From: Coptis chinensis
Lineage: Eukaryota; Streptophyta; Magnoliopsida; Ranunculales; Ranunculaceae
Direction of reading: 5' to 3'
NCBI GenBank assembly: GCA_015680905.1
Contig: CM027382.1
Coordinates: forward strand, 13,923,501-13,987,500
Length of the DNA: 64,000 bases
Made by a program: the position numbers and the translations under genes. Shown piece after piece: positions 10,756 to 20,623 of the stretch. How positions within the stretch are numbered: the stretch's first letter is position 1; each line of letters starts with the position of its first letter. The notes under the pieces are model-generated. The model was not told where the DNA came from. It saw only the letters and a list, made by a program, of their open reading frames with translations, and did not search any database.

Positions 10756-12487
10756 AGTCCTTGTACCCCTCTCCTCATGGGAGAGGTTGCAAGTTCAAAT
10801 CTCACCAAGTGTTGTTTGGGATTTATTTTTTGTGTAACTATGTGATAGGCCTTTGAGCCAAGTGAGCTTTCGGGCTAGAGACAAGGTGTTGCTATGATGG
10901 GTGGACCGAGGAGCAAAAACAAGTTTTCATGGTGATAAACATAAAATGAGTAGTTTACCTACGAAATGAACTATGAATTCAAAACGTAAGTAAACTAAAA
11001 CTGAACTTTTACGAGTCTATTATCAAAGATTCTACTCTCGATGCGAATTGCACTAAGTGGAGTAGGAAGTTCGTTCCACTCCTAGTTCTCTAGCACGGAT
11101 TGTTCTCTAAGTCTAAGAAATCAGTCTTAAGTCAATGAGAGTTTTACGAGGGGTGATTATACTACGATGCAATATGAAAAGCAATATGTTGAATGTCACT
11201 ACGAACTATATGGAAATACTAATGTTCTTGAATCTAGATAAAGAATTAGAGGGGAATTGAATCCACCTCGAATCCAACTTAACAACCTAGTATAGATTGT
11301 CGATCTCGATTCTTACGTTTTCGCGGCAGAATTTCGAGTCTAATCCTAGTGTTCATGGCATTTCTGGGATACTAACTAGCATGTGAGGTCGTCCACCCAT
11401 TCTCATGGCGAAACACGACCTTCTAGAGTGGAATAGATTCTACAACCAATTCTATACTAACCACTAAGTTTTCATCAAGGCTTCATCAACCCCTCTAATG
11501 GAGGTTTTAGCCTTGATTCATCAAACTAACATTTCCCATTGAATCTAAACTAAACATAATGTAAGAATTTGAGGTTTACTTACTTAAACAATAATGAATC
11601 TAATTTAATGACTGGAATGAATTAAGGACAAGAATTTAAATTAGATCTAGAATGGAAATGACAAAATTCGAAATGGACAACTAACTATTTTATTTATCTA
11701 ATCAATCAAGAACAATGATTCAAAGATTTAATCTAAAACAAGAATTGAAATAGAACTAAAACTTAATTTAATTAATAAAACTAGATCTAGAATTCTATAT
11801 ACTAATTTAGGTATAACTAGCTACCATTAACAAAGAGTGAAGCTTTTGTTTTTATACATCCAGATCTAAAAATCGTGCATGGGCTTGGAGCCAGGGTTTG
11901 GGCCAGAGAATCAGGCCCAAAACCCAATTCTTTCAAATTCAAAAGGCCTCTTCACTGCAGTTGGCTTCCACAGACTTTTCGTCCACTTCTGCTCCTCTGA
12001 TTGGGTCAAGGCTTGGACCATTGCAAAGCTCTTTCCGAGCCGGTCGTTTTGACATAAGGTATGCCCAATTCCGAGGTCTGAGTCCAAAGATACGGCTTTC
12101 GGAAGTTCTCACGACTTTTGCTCCTTTATCTCGCTAAAGTGGTACATTTCGCACATAATGGACTTTGAAGCCCACGAAATGCATAAAACGCCAGAATCGG
12201 TGTTAACTCTTACTTATTATTCACATAATTGGTCTAACAGTATGATTATTAAGGGGTTAAAACTACAGTTTTGGGCTCTTATCACATGGCAAGGTGGAGG
12301 CAGTTGGGTCTACTCAAAATGGCGCATCGGCGAGAGCCTTCGGGCTAGGTTCCCTTAAGAGTTGATGAGCCTTCGAGCAATGTAAGCTTTCGGGCTAGGG
12401 TCCTTCAATGTAACCTGTGTGGGTCTGCCTTAGCCCTCTAAAAGAGTTACTGATCTCATTTAAAACAGGCTTGCCAATAAAAAAAAA
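10756..12487 (+). mobile_element. SINE-like retroposon, split by a solo LTR
   Basis: The copied target AAGGTCATTTAAT occurs at 10743-10755 and again at 12488-12500, directly after an A-rich tail (CAATAAAAAAAAA). That is the signature of LINE-driven retroposition. Without the solo LTR the unit is about 380 bp. Near its start GGTTGCAAGTTCAAATCTC resembles a tRNA B-box/T-arm, as in plant SINEs. A GAGCTTTCGGGCTAG-like phrase occurs in both halves (about 10870 and 12392). No A box was recognised, so the family is not assigned. Confidence 0.55.
10933..12284 (-). mobile_element. Solo LTR of an Athila-like Ty3/gypsy element
   Basis: 1352 bp with terminal TGATAA...TTATCA and an exact 5-bp duplication CATGG at 10928-10932 and 12285-12289. 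On the minus strand it starts TGATAAGAGCCCAAAACTG, close to the start of the Athila LTR at 23278 (TGATAAGCACCCAAAACTG). That gives family and orientation. No internal region remains, so it is a solo LTR left by LTR-LTR recombination. The open frames within it (for example 11898-12137) have no homology and are not genes. Confidence 0.8.
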
Positions 12488-12719
12488 GGTCATTTAATGT
12501 GCTTTGACTGGTCAAATGACGGAAAAAATTAGTTGACTACATTTGATCGTCAATTTGGGGATCACTAATTCAAGTTATAATGGGGATAATCCTAATTGCA
12601 ACTACTGGGGGGGGTATGTCAGAATAACGCTAAATTTAAATATAAGACGCATTAAGATTAGAGAAAACTTTCATAACATAAACTGAGGCAATGCACTATT
12701 ATCAAGCCTTGATGAATAC

Positions 12720-12987
12720 CTCAATCACTAACCCAGGCCGGCAAAAGGCTAGTTTCTAATAAAGGGCAACCGTTGAGTACAAGTGTAATTACATAGATGC
12801 ATGCGCTGTCATGAATTGATAACAGAAGCTTCAGATGCCTTAAATTACTTATTGGACCGAGCAGATGTTCCGATGCATGTGGGATTTCCCGAAAAACCTG
12901 TATCAGATGACAAAAACAAACAATGGGTAGTGAGTCAAATAACATTGATAGTCAAAAGGTAGGACAATCTTCACAAATGAATTGCAC
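12720..12987 (-). pseudogene. F-box pseudogene B, second exon
   Basis: The minus strand shows an acceptor (ATTGCAG|GTGCAATTC at 12987/12988), then LRR-type sequence: HLIQVFREIPHASEHLLGPI, NLRHLKLLLSIHD and LVLNGCPLLE. A donor (GAG|GTATTC) follows at 12719/12720. A stop near the exon start (CPTF*) and a frame change near the end mark it as broken. The NLRHLKL...CPLLE pattern is typical of the exon before the FBD in plant F-box/LRR genes. Confidence 0.7.
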
Positions 12988-13220
12988 CTGCAATTAGAAA
13001 AAATTCAGTTGTGCTTATACCTAGACTGATCATGATTTGATTATCATGCATAGACATTTCTTAATCTAAATTTTAGTAGCCTGAATAGAAATCCTGTTGT
13101 AAAAAGAAGGGGGGAGTACATCAGTGAAATTTCAACGTCACAACAAGCATTTTTCTGCTGTGATCCACCAGATATGAAACACATAATTCAGTTTCTATAC
13201 GGTAAATAAATGAATAAAAA

Positions 13221-13848
13221 TTCTATATGAACAAACAATTTTCAACAAACAATTGTGAACAAATTGACGTGGCAGTGCAACATTCATGTTGCAGTGGTAT
13301 TTGATAGGGCAACATGGAACACTCATGTTGTAGAGGTAAATAATGCGGTTTAACAATGCAACATCCATATTGTAGTGAGATTTGATAGTGCAACATCCAA
13401 AATTAATATAACATATTTTGCATGGGATTTGATAGTGCAACAAAAATATTAAACCAAATTAATATAACATATTTTGCATGGGGCATACATGCAAATAATC
13501 CATTATATCCAAAAAATGTGCATAATATAATGTCGTGAAATAAATAGAATATATGGTTTTACGTAAAAAATAAGCAATTAAACATGAATAATATTGTAAA
13601 GTGCCTATATATATAATATACAATTTTAGGTATTTATCATGCAACATTTATGTTGCAGTGGGATTGATAGTGCAACATCCATGTTGCAGTGAGACTTGAT
13701 AGTGCAACACCCATGTTGCAGAAATAAACGATAGAACATAGCAATGGGAGTTGACACTACAACATCCATGTGGCAATGGTAATTGACACTGCAACATAAA
13801 TGTTGCACTGCCACATCAGTTTGTTCAAAGTTGTTTGTTCATATAGAA
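13221..13848. mobile_element. MITE with an array of TGCAACAT...ATGTTGCA palindromes
   Basis: Terminal inverted repeats TTCTATATGAACAAACAA (from 13221) and its reverse complement ending at 13848. Just inside each end is GTGGCAGTGCAAC or its complement. The interior holds at least six copies of a 16-20 bp palindrome of the form TGCAACATnnATGTTGCA, separated by GTGGGATTTGATAG-like spacers. No coding capacity; the short ORFs on the minus strand are translations of the repeat. It lies in intron 1 of F-box pseudogene B. Confidence 0.65.
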
Positions 13849-14816
13849 CAAAAACACACTCATTTGACTTATTCAAAACCTCAAGTTCAATACGATGCTT
13901 TTTCAAAAACAGACACTTCTTGCGGCGATGTTTGATCTGTGAAGAACTGCTACATACCACTCTGAACAGACATGTGTAACTATACCACATTAGAGAGATG
14001 TAACTAGATGGTAAGTCCCAAACTTTTTCTAACACATGTATTTATGCAATTCTACACAAAATAATGCACTATTTTCTATGAAATCTTGTTATTTTTAGAG
14101 ACAAAACGTATTTCTACCATAGTACCATTACGATTATTATACTTATTGTTCCATAAAGCGTGACGACTAGGAGGAACCGTTAGAAACTTAAAAAGTTAAA
14201 TCCTAGGAAGCGGTACACTGTAGTGGTACTGTAGCAGGGGTGAATGACAATCTTAGGTGATGCGTACTGAAATGACCTCATTCTCAAAAGACATAATGAC
14301 CTAAAAATACAACGTATTTTGCTGTTTTTTACATTAAATACAATGTACTTTTTTTCTTGCCTAAAAATGCATCGTATTTTCAAAATTTTACAATCAATAC
14401 AATCCGTTAGATGTGAACAGACGACATGTCAATTTACTGTTAAAAATGGTCACGTGAGTTTCATCCTCCCCCTCCCCAGTGTCCTCATTTGAGGATGACT
14501 TTGGGCAATTCTTGACAACACAGCAACAACCCAATCACCATGTTGAATCCAATTCTCAACAATTCTCCAATTCCTTCCTTCAATAATCACTTGACTTGTT
14601 CAAACAAATTTTTTTTTTGAGAAAAGGGTGCAAAATCCAAACATTTAACCTCTAAATTCTGGACCCAATACGATCAAGAACAGGCTATGACCCCTACCAC
14701 TGAAGCAATTCAAATAACTTTGTTTCTCAAAAGTTTTGTAGAGTACTTTGCTGTAGAGTACATTGTTTCACTTTACAAAGTATTATGATTGAAATCAAGA
14801 ACATGCAATGAAGACG

Positions 14817-14962
14817 AATTGCTCAGAGCTCCACTTTGCTAATATAGCTGAATGTTGATGAACAATAATTCATTTTCTCAAACTGAATAATTGCTCAGAG
14901 CTCCACTTTGCTAATATAGCTGAATGTTGATGAACAATAATTCATTTTCTCAAACTGAATAA
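14817..14962. repeat. Two perfect tandem copies of a 72-bp unit
   Basis: The unit starting AATTGCTCAGAGCTCC is present twice without a visible mismatch (14817-14888 and 14889-14962), inside the long-TIR element. Perfect identity suggests a recent local duplication, or an assembly artefact. Confidence 0.85.
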
Positions 14963-15631
14963 TCGCGTTAAAGAAAAATAGAGGATGCCCAATATTTCCC
15001 ATCATACCAATTCCCCTGCCATGTTGATGTTAAAGAGGAGTTTAATTTTAAAAAAATCGAACAACCCCATTTTCGCGCCGCATCGTATCAAGATCCAAAA
15101 GTAGTGGGGCAATAACAATTGGTTCATGATTCCATTGTACTAATCTTACTAGGACATTGGGTAGTGTTATTATTGTTGTTATTGTTGTTGGAGATAACGA
15201 TTTTCATGTTGAGTGGGGAAGAATTGGAGAAGAAGGGGGGAATTGTATCCAACGTGGTGATTGAGTTGTTACTGAGTTGACTAGAAGTGTACTAAGTGGG
15301 GGAAATGAGAGGGGCTGCAACTCATGTGACCAATTTTAACGGTAAATTGAATTTCCATTTAACCACACCTAACAGATTGAATCAATCAATTGTAAAAACA
15401 ATACATTGTATTTAATATAAAAAACAGCAAAATACGTTATATTTTTAGGGTGATTTTGGACATACCCATAAAAACACTCCCGTACCCCATAACTAACATA
15501 AGTTTTTGTCATACCCCAATAACTGTATAAATCTAATAATATTTTCCAAATAATTTGGGGTATTTCCAATAAAGGCAGGGGGAAAAATAATAAAAACAAA
15601 AACAAAAAACAAAATAACAACCCACATCTAT

Positions 15632-16387
15632 TTGCTACTGTTTTTTAGTAAAAGTTTCTTTCGCCCATTCTTCTTCGTCCCTCTCTCGCTATATCTTCTA
15701 CACAAAAAGAGAAAAACAAAAAACAAAAATCCCTTACGAGCCTTGCCTTTCAAACACAAGTATATACTTGGAGAACGAGAACAAAAATCACCTCATAAAA
15801 CGGTTGGATTCAAGGTCTATAAGTTGAATTTTGGAAGTCCTAATAAGTGGGTTGAAATTCAAAGCCTTGGAGATCGTGCTCTATTCTTGGGATACAACAG
15901 TTCGTTTTCTATTATGTCCAGCCATTTCTTGGGGTGTAAGAGAAATTGCATCTACTTCACGGACGACTTTTGGAGTTATTTTCGTGAACAAGGATTTGGA
16001 AGGCAGGAAATGGGCATATACAATTTAGAAGACGGCACTATCAACAAATTTCTTTATCCAAGTGAAACTCTCTTAGTTATGCCACCCCCAATCTGGTTCA
16101 TACCAAACACATCATCTGTAGTGCACAACAAGCAATCAAAGAGGAAGCGGGCAATCAAAAAGGAGGAAGCAACAGAGCTTAGAGGCTTTTCAACACTCAA
16201 CAGGCTACTACTTGGTCAAAGTGGCTGTTACTTTAGAGGCTTTTCAATTTTCAAATTAAAGAAGAGGGAGAGACAGTGGATGACATGCTATGGAATTGTT
16301 CGAAGGTGCAGGAACTATGGAGGTGGCCGGTTAGCTTACCTATTTGATGCCGTCAGACTAGAAGCTTTGGCCTTAGTGAGTTGGTGA
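15632..16387 (+). pseudogene. Captured DUF295 (KIB1-4 beta-propeller) fragment in an open 251-codon frame
   Basis: Residues about 58-157 match the C-terminal part of the plant DUF295 domain: VGFKVYKLNF, WVEIQSLGDRALFLGYN, GCKRNCIYFTDDFW, MGIYNLEDGTI and PPPIWFIPN. DUF295 is usually found behind an F-box in plant proteins. Only this domain tail is present. The first 55 residues and the last 80 have no relation to the family and come from flanking element sequence. The frame is open throughout, so a chimeric transcript could encode a protein, but nothing in the sequence shows expression. Confidence 0.7.
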
Positions 16388-16531
16388 CTCACTAAAAATC
16401 TAAGTAGCATTATTCAAGATCTTTGGAATGCTGCGGTGGTTTATCTCATGGTGCAAATTTGGATGACCAGGCATAAGTGTTTGTTTGAACAGAAGAAATC
16501 TCAGCAGCAAGTAATGAAACATTATGGTTAA
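16265..16531 (+). pseudogene. Captured fragment of a LINE reverse-transcriptase C-terminal region
   Basis: In a frame different from the DUF295 ORF, VDDMLWNCSKVQELWRW matches the zf-RVT pattern (HLLW.C....W.W) of plant LINEs. Further on, LWNAAVVYLMVQIWMTRHKC and FEQKKSQQQ match the stretch that follows it. Stops lie between the two pieces. This is a second captured piece in the same small TIR element. Confidence 0.55.
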
Positions 16532-16793
16532 GCAAGATGTCTTTGCTACTGAAATGCTATAAAAAATGGGTAAAAAAACACGTCTCTTTATTTACAATTG
16601 AATCACGTAGAGTAAATGACTTGTTTTAGTTAATAAATATTTAGGTACGCCTAATAAAAAAGAAGAGTAATTTAGAAAGCTAAATATGTCTAAAATTATT
16701 TTATTTATTTATTTTAAAATTGGAGTACGAGAGTGTTTTGTTGGGTATGTCCAAGATCACCCTATATTTTAAGGTCATTATGTATTCTCAAAA

Positions 16794-17173
16794 AATTCAA
16801 CTTGATGTCCGGCCACAACAACTCTGGAAACTGTTAGAACTATTCAATCATGTACGTGGATTGGGCAGACAAGATTTCCTTCAAGCACCAGCAGCCTAAG
16901 TGTAATGCCTACCCCAGTAATCAATCTTGTGGATGATTACCAAAACATCCATGGATATGTTCATCCGAGTACAATTGTACAAAACACACAAACAATAAAT
17001 AACCAGTAATTTTGTTCTTAAAAAGTAAATCCATTTCCTCACAATCCTATAGTAGTCCACACTTTCGTATCTTTGCAAAAATTCAAATTCGATACACATC
17101 ATTAACTACTATATAAACTAGTGGCAATAAATGCAAAGACTCTCTTTACGTAAGGTGTATTGATGAAAGAAGA
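16794..17173 (-). other. Intron 1 remnant of F-box pseudogene B
   Basis: Between the end of the long-TIR element and the conserved donor at 17173. The part near 17095-17130 resembles the intron of F-box gene A (around 895-930), supporting common ancestry of the two genes. Confidence 0.5.
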
Positions 17174-17482
17174 GCATACCTCAATTCCCTGCAATATTAA
17201 AGATTTTGCATTAGGCATCCCATTAATAAGATTCTAGATATTGCGAGCTATTTCGCCTTTGCTCTCAGTATGTATATTCACATACATTGGGGCAGCACTG
17301 ACTACGCCTTTGATTCTCCATCAAAGAAACTTCATCGACGCCACCTTTCTTGCAATTAATGTAGAGCTTATCCTCAATATTGTAGATCCTGTCGATAACC
17401 AACTTCTTCAATTCGACAGCAGATATAGTGAAATTTACAAGATATGAGGCTGGATAACATTCTTGAATAAACAAGTTTTCAT
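17174..17482 (-). pseudogene. F-box pseudogene B, 3' part of exon 1
   Basis: Minus-strand reading gives YENLFIQECYPASYLVNFTI, then SAVELKKLVIDR and LYINCKK, aligning with LENLIIRKSYQAPLKSFTIC, AVQLKKLNID and LYIRCEK of gene A. It ends at the same donor (GAG|GTATGCTCTTC at 17173/17174). Its upstream end abuts the MULE-like insertion at 17483. The missing 5' part of the exon reappears at 49958-50250. Frame breaks after LYINCKK mark decay. Confidence 0.8.
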
Positions 17483-17575
17483 ACTTTGCCAAAAGTTGGC
17501 AAAAATGTAACATACTTTCAATTGTTTCCATAAATACAATCAACTTTCGAAAGTGTTTCTAGATATGATTGTCGT

Positions 17576-18144
17576 TGTGAGGGAGTAATATTCAAATCTA
17601 ATGAATATCAGGTACGCGTCCAACATAAGCAGGGATACTCTACCGACCTCATGTCATCGTCTTCCAAGCTCGCTTCATAAGCAGCTCGCCTCATTTAGGT
17701 GGTCTACTTCAGCTAGTTCAAGAGTAACGCAGGTTGAACAGACGATCTCACGCAGAACACTTCATCTTATTATACCATCCTTTATCCATATGCAATAATT
17801 ACCAGGGCCATACTTGTACAACCAATTTCCGTAATCTACGAACTACTCCAACCACTCTCCATCATTACAGGATTCCTACCAAAACCAACTCTACACTCAT
17901 CCTTGATCTCAACCACACATTTGTACTTGTCAGTGCACGTATTGCACAGATCTACACACTTAACGGCTATAAATACCACCTACATGAAGTACGTCAGACC
18001 TAATTCAACTCTCCCCCCCCCAGAAGTGAGAGCTTGATACGTAGGTAGTTCACTCAAAACGAACTCAGTCTTTCCAATATCTAAACCCCTTCTCCTTCTC
18101 CATAATTATAGTTTGTAAAGCCCGAACTAAATAACACATTTACA
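17576..18144 (+). repeat. 5' LTR of the Tat element
   Basis: 569 bp. A TATA-like box (GCTATAAATA, about 17967-17976) is conserved in the 3' LTR. Compared with the 3' LTR it has several block differences, for example extra sequence around GTGGTCTACTTCAGC near 17700, so the pair has diverged considerably. Confidence 0.88.
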
Positions 18145-18145
18145 T

Positions 18146-18160
18146 TGGCGCCGTCTCTAG
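18146..18160 (+). other. Primer-binding site of the Tat element
   Basis: TGGCGCCGTCTCTAG starts one base after the LTR. TGGCGCCG-type sites are common in plant Tat and Athila elements. The tRNA was not identified. Confidence 0.65.
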
Positions 18161-18216
18161 TCTCGATTTCTTGAGAAACCACTTCACAAAAACAAAAAAC
18201 CTCAAGCCCACGAAGT

Positions 18217-19043
18217 ATGACAAGCCTCGAAGCTCAAATCCAGAGTTTAACAAATCAACTAGGTACAATGAATGAGCACATCACCCTGCTCAGGCAGGAG
18301 AATGTTGCCTTACGCGCACAAGTGGACGCGCAACACCTAGCTGGTACCATAACGGAGGACGGTATAAATGAAGTTAATCAGCAGATTAACAAGCTGTCAC
18401 AAAGAATCGACCAGAGTGTAGTCAGAAAAGATGCTACCCAGATCGTTCAAAAAATGCTCAAGACATATCGTGTGTCCCCCTTCACTACTGAGGTACTCAG
18501 TAAACCCTCCCCTCAATACTTCATCCACCACGTTTTGCAATGTACGATGGCAGCACGTGCCCTGGTCAACACGTGGCTGGCTACATTCAGAGCCTCGCAC
18601 TCTATAGTGCTCAGGAGTTCGACCATCTCCATTGTCGTTTGTTTCCCGCGAGTCTTAAAGATGGAGCTCTCGATTGGTTCTTCTCACTTGAGCCAGACTC
18701 GATAAAAAGCTTCGAGAATCTCACTGATCTATTTGCTAGCCAGTACGTCCACAACAGGCGTAAAAAGGCCGACTTAGATTCACTTTTCCAGCTGTCCCTG
18801 GGCAAAGATGAGGACATCCGCTCCTTCCTAGGTCGGTTCAAAACCGAACTGATATGCATGGAGAGCGGTCTCAAAGAGTCGTTCACCACACTGGCATTTA
18901 CCAACGCCTGCCATGTACACAACACGTGGCTATCCAGATCGTTAGTGAAAAAATGTTCAGAAACTTTATCTGAGTTGTACGCTCAAGTAGACAAATACAT
19001 CAAGTTGCAAGAAGGCCTGAAACGTGAAGGTCTAACTGAATAA
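18217..19043 (+). pseudogene. Tat GAG, frameshifted
   Basis: The first frame (MTSLEAQIQSLTNQL, 18217-18530) begins with a coiled coil. The retrotransposon GAG domain then continues in another frame from about 18530: AMYDGSTCPGQHVAGYIQSL, DGALDWFFSLEPDSI, FASQYVHNRRKKADLDSLFQ and IRSFLGRFKTEL, ending KLQEGLKREGLTE at a stop (19041-19043). So there is one frameshift near 18530. The matching Ty3/gypsy pattern is W....L....I..F..L...F...Y. Confidence 0.82.
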
Positions 19044-19079
19044 CATCAAGTGCCAGCGATCTCTGATGATGCCCCACCT

Positions 19080-20620
19080 TCCAAAAAGTGACCCAGACAA
19101 CAAGGACAGAAGTCTAGCAACAGACCGCCCAACAGCCACGAGTTCGCTGTACTCACCCAATCTCCCAGTTACATACTGGGCAAGATCAAGAAAACTGCCT
19201 ACTACCGACCTGATGTGCGGGAACTAGAGGATCGACCAGGCAAACCTTATTGTGCCTTTCATAGAGCCAAGTGTCTAGGACACCAATGAGTGATGGGGGC
19301 TCAAGTACTACCTCCAAGACCTCGTTGAATCGGGACATATCAAGCATTACACCAACATCACCGACGGCGACCTGCGCCATAAGCTCATGACTCGCAGAGA
19401 GCGTAACAGGTCTCCAGCTCGCCACAATGATCCAGCTCGCTCTCGTAGCAGAGGGTGTCCCCGCGACCGCTCCCGTCATGACAGCCGTCAGCACTCATCT
19501 GACAGAGATAATGACAGAACGATCAACATGATCACTTTCCAGGACGATTCTGTCACGTCCATTAGGGATAAACGCAGACGAGTAGGCACTCTCCAAGAAG
19601 TTTACCAGTTCTCCTCCCAGGCCGCACCTGCCCTACGCACTTCAGGTCGCAGTTCAGGCGACATAACATTCACTGAGGCCGACCTCAGCAAAGTTTGCCT
19701 CCCTCACATTGATGCCTTAGTTGTCCACGTCAAAATCAGCGATTGGATAGTTAAGCGTGTCCTAATAGACCCAGGCAGTTCATGTGACATCTTGTTCTAT
19801 CACACCATCAAAGAGATGAACCTGCCCAAATCGGTCTTCATAGATCTAATCGCTCCTCTCTATGGATTCAATGGCTCTTGAGTTGATCTAATCGGTGATA
19901 TCATACTCCCAGTCTCCGTGGGATCCAAAGAGGACAAAGTCAGCTTCAACACTCGTTTTAGTATTTTGGATGTCAGCTCGTCCTATAATGCCATCCTAGG
20001 ACATCGTTGGATCTACCAAATGCAAGCAATACCATCAATACTCCACCAGGTACTTCGCTTTCCCAGCCCCAGAGGCATGATGGAGCTTCACAGAAACCAA
20101 CTCGAGGCTTATCACTGCAATCAGATCCTCTCAGCAAACAAGTCCGTTGGGGATCCTGTACGAACCAAAAGCGAGCTCACCCGCACCAAGATGGCCAAAG
20201 ACTTCATCGCTAAGGTCAAAACCAAAGTTCCAAATTAAGGAGAATGCTGGGGGCTTTGTCAAAAAGGCCCCTCCACAATTCAAGACCCCAGAGGTCGGGC
20301 CAAATGCCGTAACCAAGACTCCAGAGATCGCCCCAGACCCTGTTATCATGACCACATAGGTCACTCCTAATCCTGTTGTCGTAACCACAGAGGTCACACC
20401 ACCTCCTGCTGTCGCGATCCCCATATCCCAGACCAAATCTGCTAAGGTCGCTTCATCTTCTCAAGCAACAGTGCAAAACGAGGAGAAAGAGAAGGTCAAC
20501 TTGGGCACTGCAGATGATCCCAAGTTTCTCTATGTAAGGGCTAAGCTTGACCCTACCCTCAAAGCTCAGCTTGTAAACTTTTTATCAATGAATAAAGACG
20601 TTTTTGCTTGGTTGTAGGTC
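19080..20620 (+). pseudogene. Tat GAG tail, protease and linker, interrupted
   Basis: An Arg/Ser/Asp-rich linker (near 19390-19520) leads to the aspartic protease. VKRVLIDPGSSCDILFYHTI (19755-19810) has the D-x-G-S-S form usual in Tat elements, and the frame ends YGFNGS at 19881. NAILGHRW near 19990 is the downstream protease signature. A proline-rich stretch of imperfect 33-nt repeats (about 20285-20410) precedes DPKFLYVRAKLDPTL and NKDVFAWL, which lead into RT. TAG stops occur in this linker (for example after DVFAWL, near 20617). Confidence 0.72.
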
Positions 20621-20623
20621 GAT

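Larger units (their letters stand above)
10094..12631. mobile_element. TIR element interrupted by a SINE-like insertion that holds a solo LTR
   Basis: Inverted repeats of about 150 bp: the left arm 10094-10240 is matched by the reverse complement of 12490-12631 (shared blocks GTAGTTGCAATTAGGATTA, ATTATAACTTGAATTAGTGA and CATTTGACCAGTCAAA). Flanking 7-bp direct repeats AAATTTA are at 10087-10093 and 12632-12638. Between the arms, 10240-10740 is AT-rich with a rough internal duplication about 280 bp apart (near 10350 and 10635, both containing ACTTAGTGTTTG and GACCCACATTTTTTTAGAG-like sequence). No transposase. It sits between exons 2 and 3 of F-box pseudogene B. Confidence 0.75.
15447..16763 (+). 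mobile_element. Gene-capturing TIR element (Pack-type) with DUF295 and LINE fragments
   Basis: 1317 bp. Left end AGGGTGATTTTGGACATACC and right end (reverse complement) AGGGTGATCTTGGACATACC extend as imperfect TIRs of about 42 bp. Flanking 8-bp direct repeats ATATTTTT (15439-15446) and ATATTTTA (16764-16771) differ at one base. It carries no transposase, only pieces of two unrelated genes. It inserted into the right arm of the 14290-16784 element, so it is the younger of the two. Confidence 0.75.
14290..16784. mobile_element. Long-TIR (MULE-like) element, interrupted by a second TIR element
   Basis: Inverted arms of about 190 bp, extending in weaker form to about 290 bp. The left arm 14290-14580 corresponds to the reverse complement of 15200-15446 plus 16772-16784 (shared CAAAATACGTT-like, TAAATACAATGTA and CAATCACCA-GTTG blocks). 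A 9-bp direct repeat TTCTCAAAA flanks it at 14281-14289 and 16785-16793, the length expected for Mutator-like elements. Own length is about 1.17 kb once the inner insertion is removed. The internal 14580-15200 carries no recognised gene. Confidence 0.7.

Noticed and set aside
10790..10815. tRNA gene (GTTGCAAGTTCAAATCTC resembles a T-arm/B box)
   Set aside because: No acceptor stem, A box or anticodon arm can be built around it; it is better explained as a SINE-like head.
11898..12137. 79-codon ORF as a gene
   Set aside because: It lies wholly inside the solo LTR (10933-12284) and has no homology; LTRs of this family do not encode proteins.
15632..15800. N-terminal 55 residues of the DUF295 ORF as part of the domain
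   Set aside because: Low-complexity Phe/Lys-rich sequence from the element; DUF295 similarity starts only near GFKVYKLNF.
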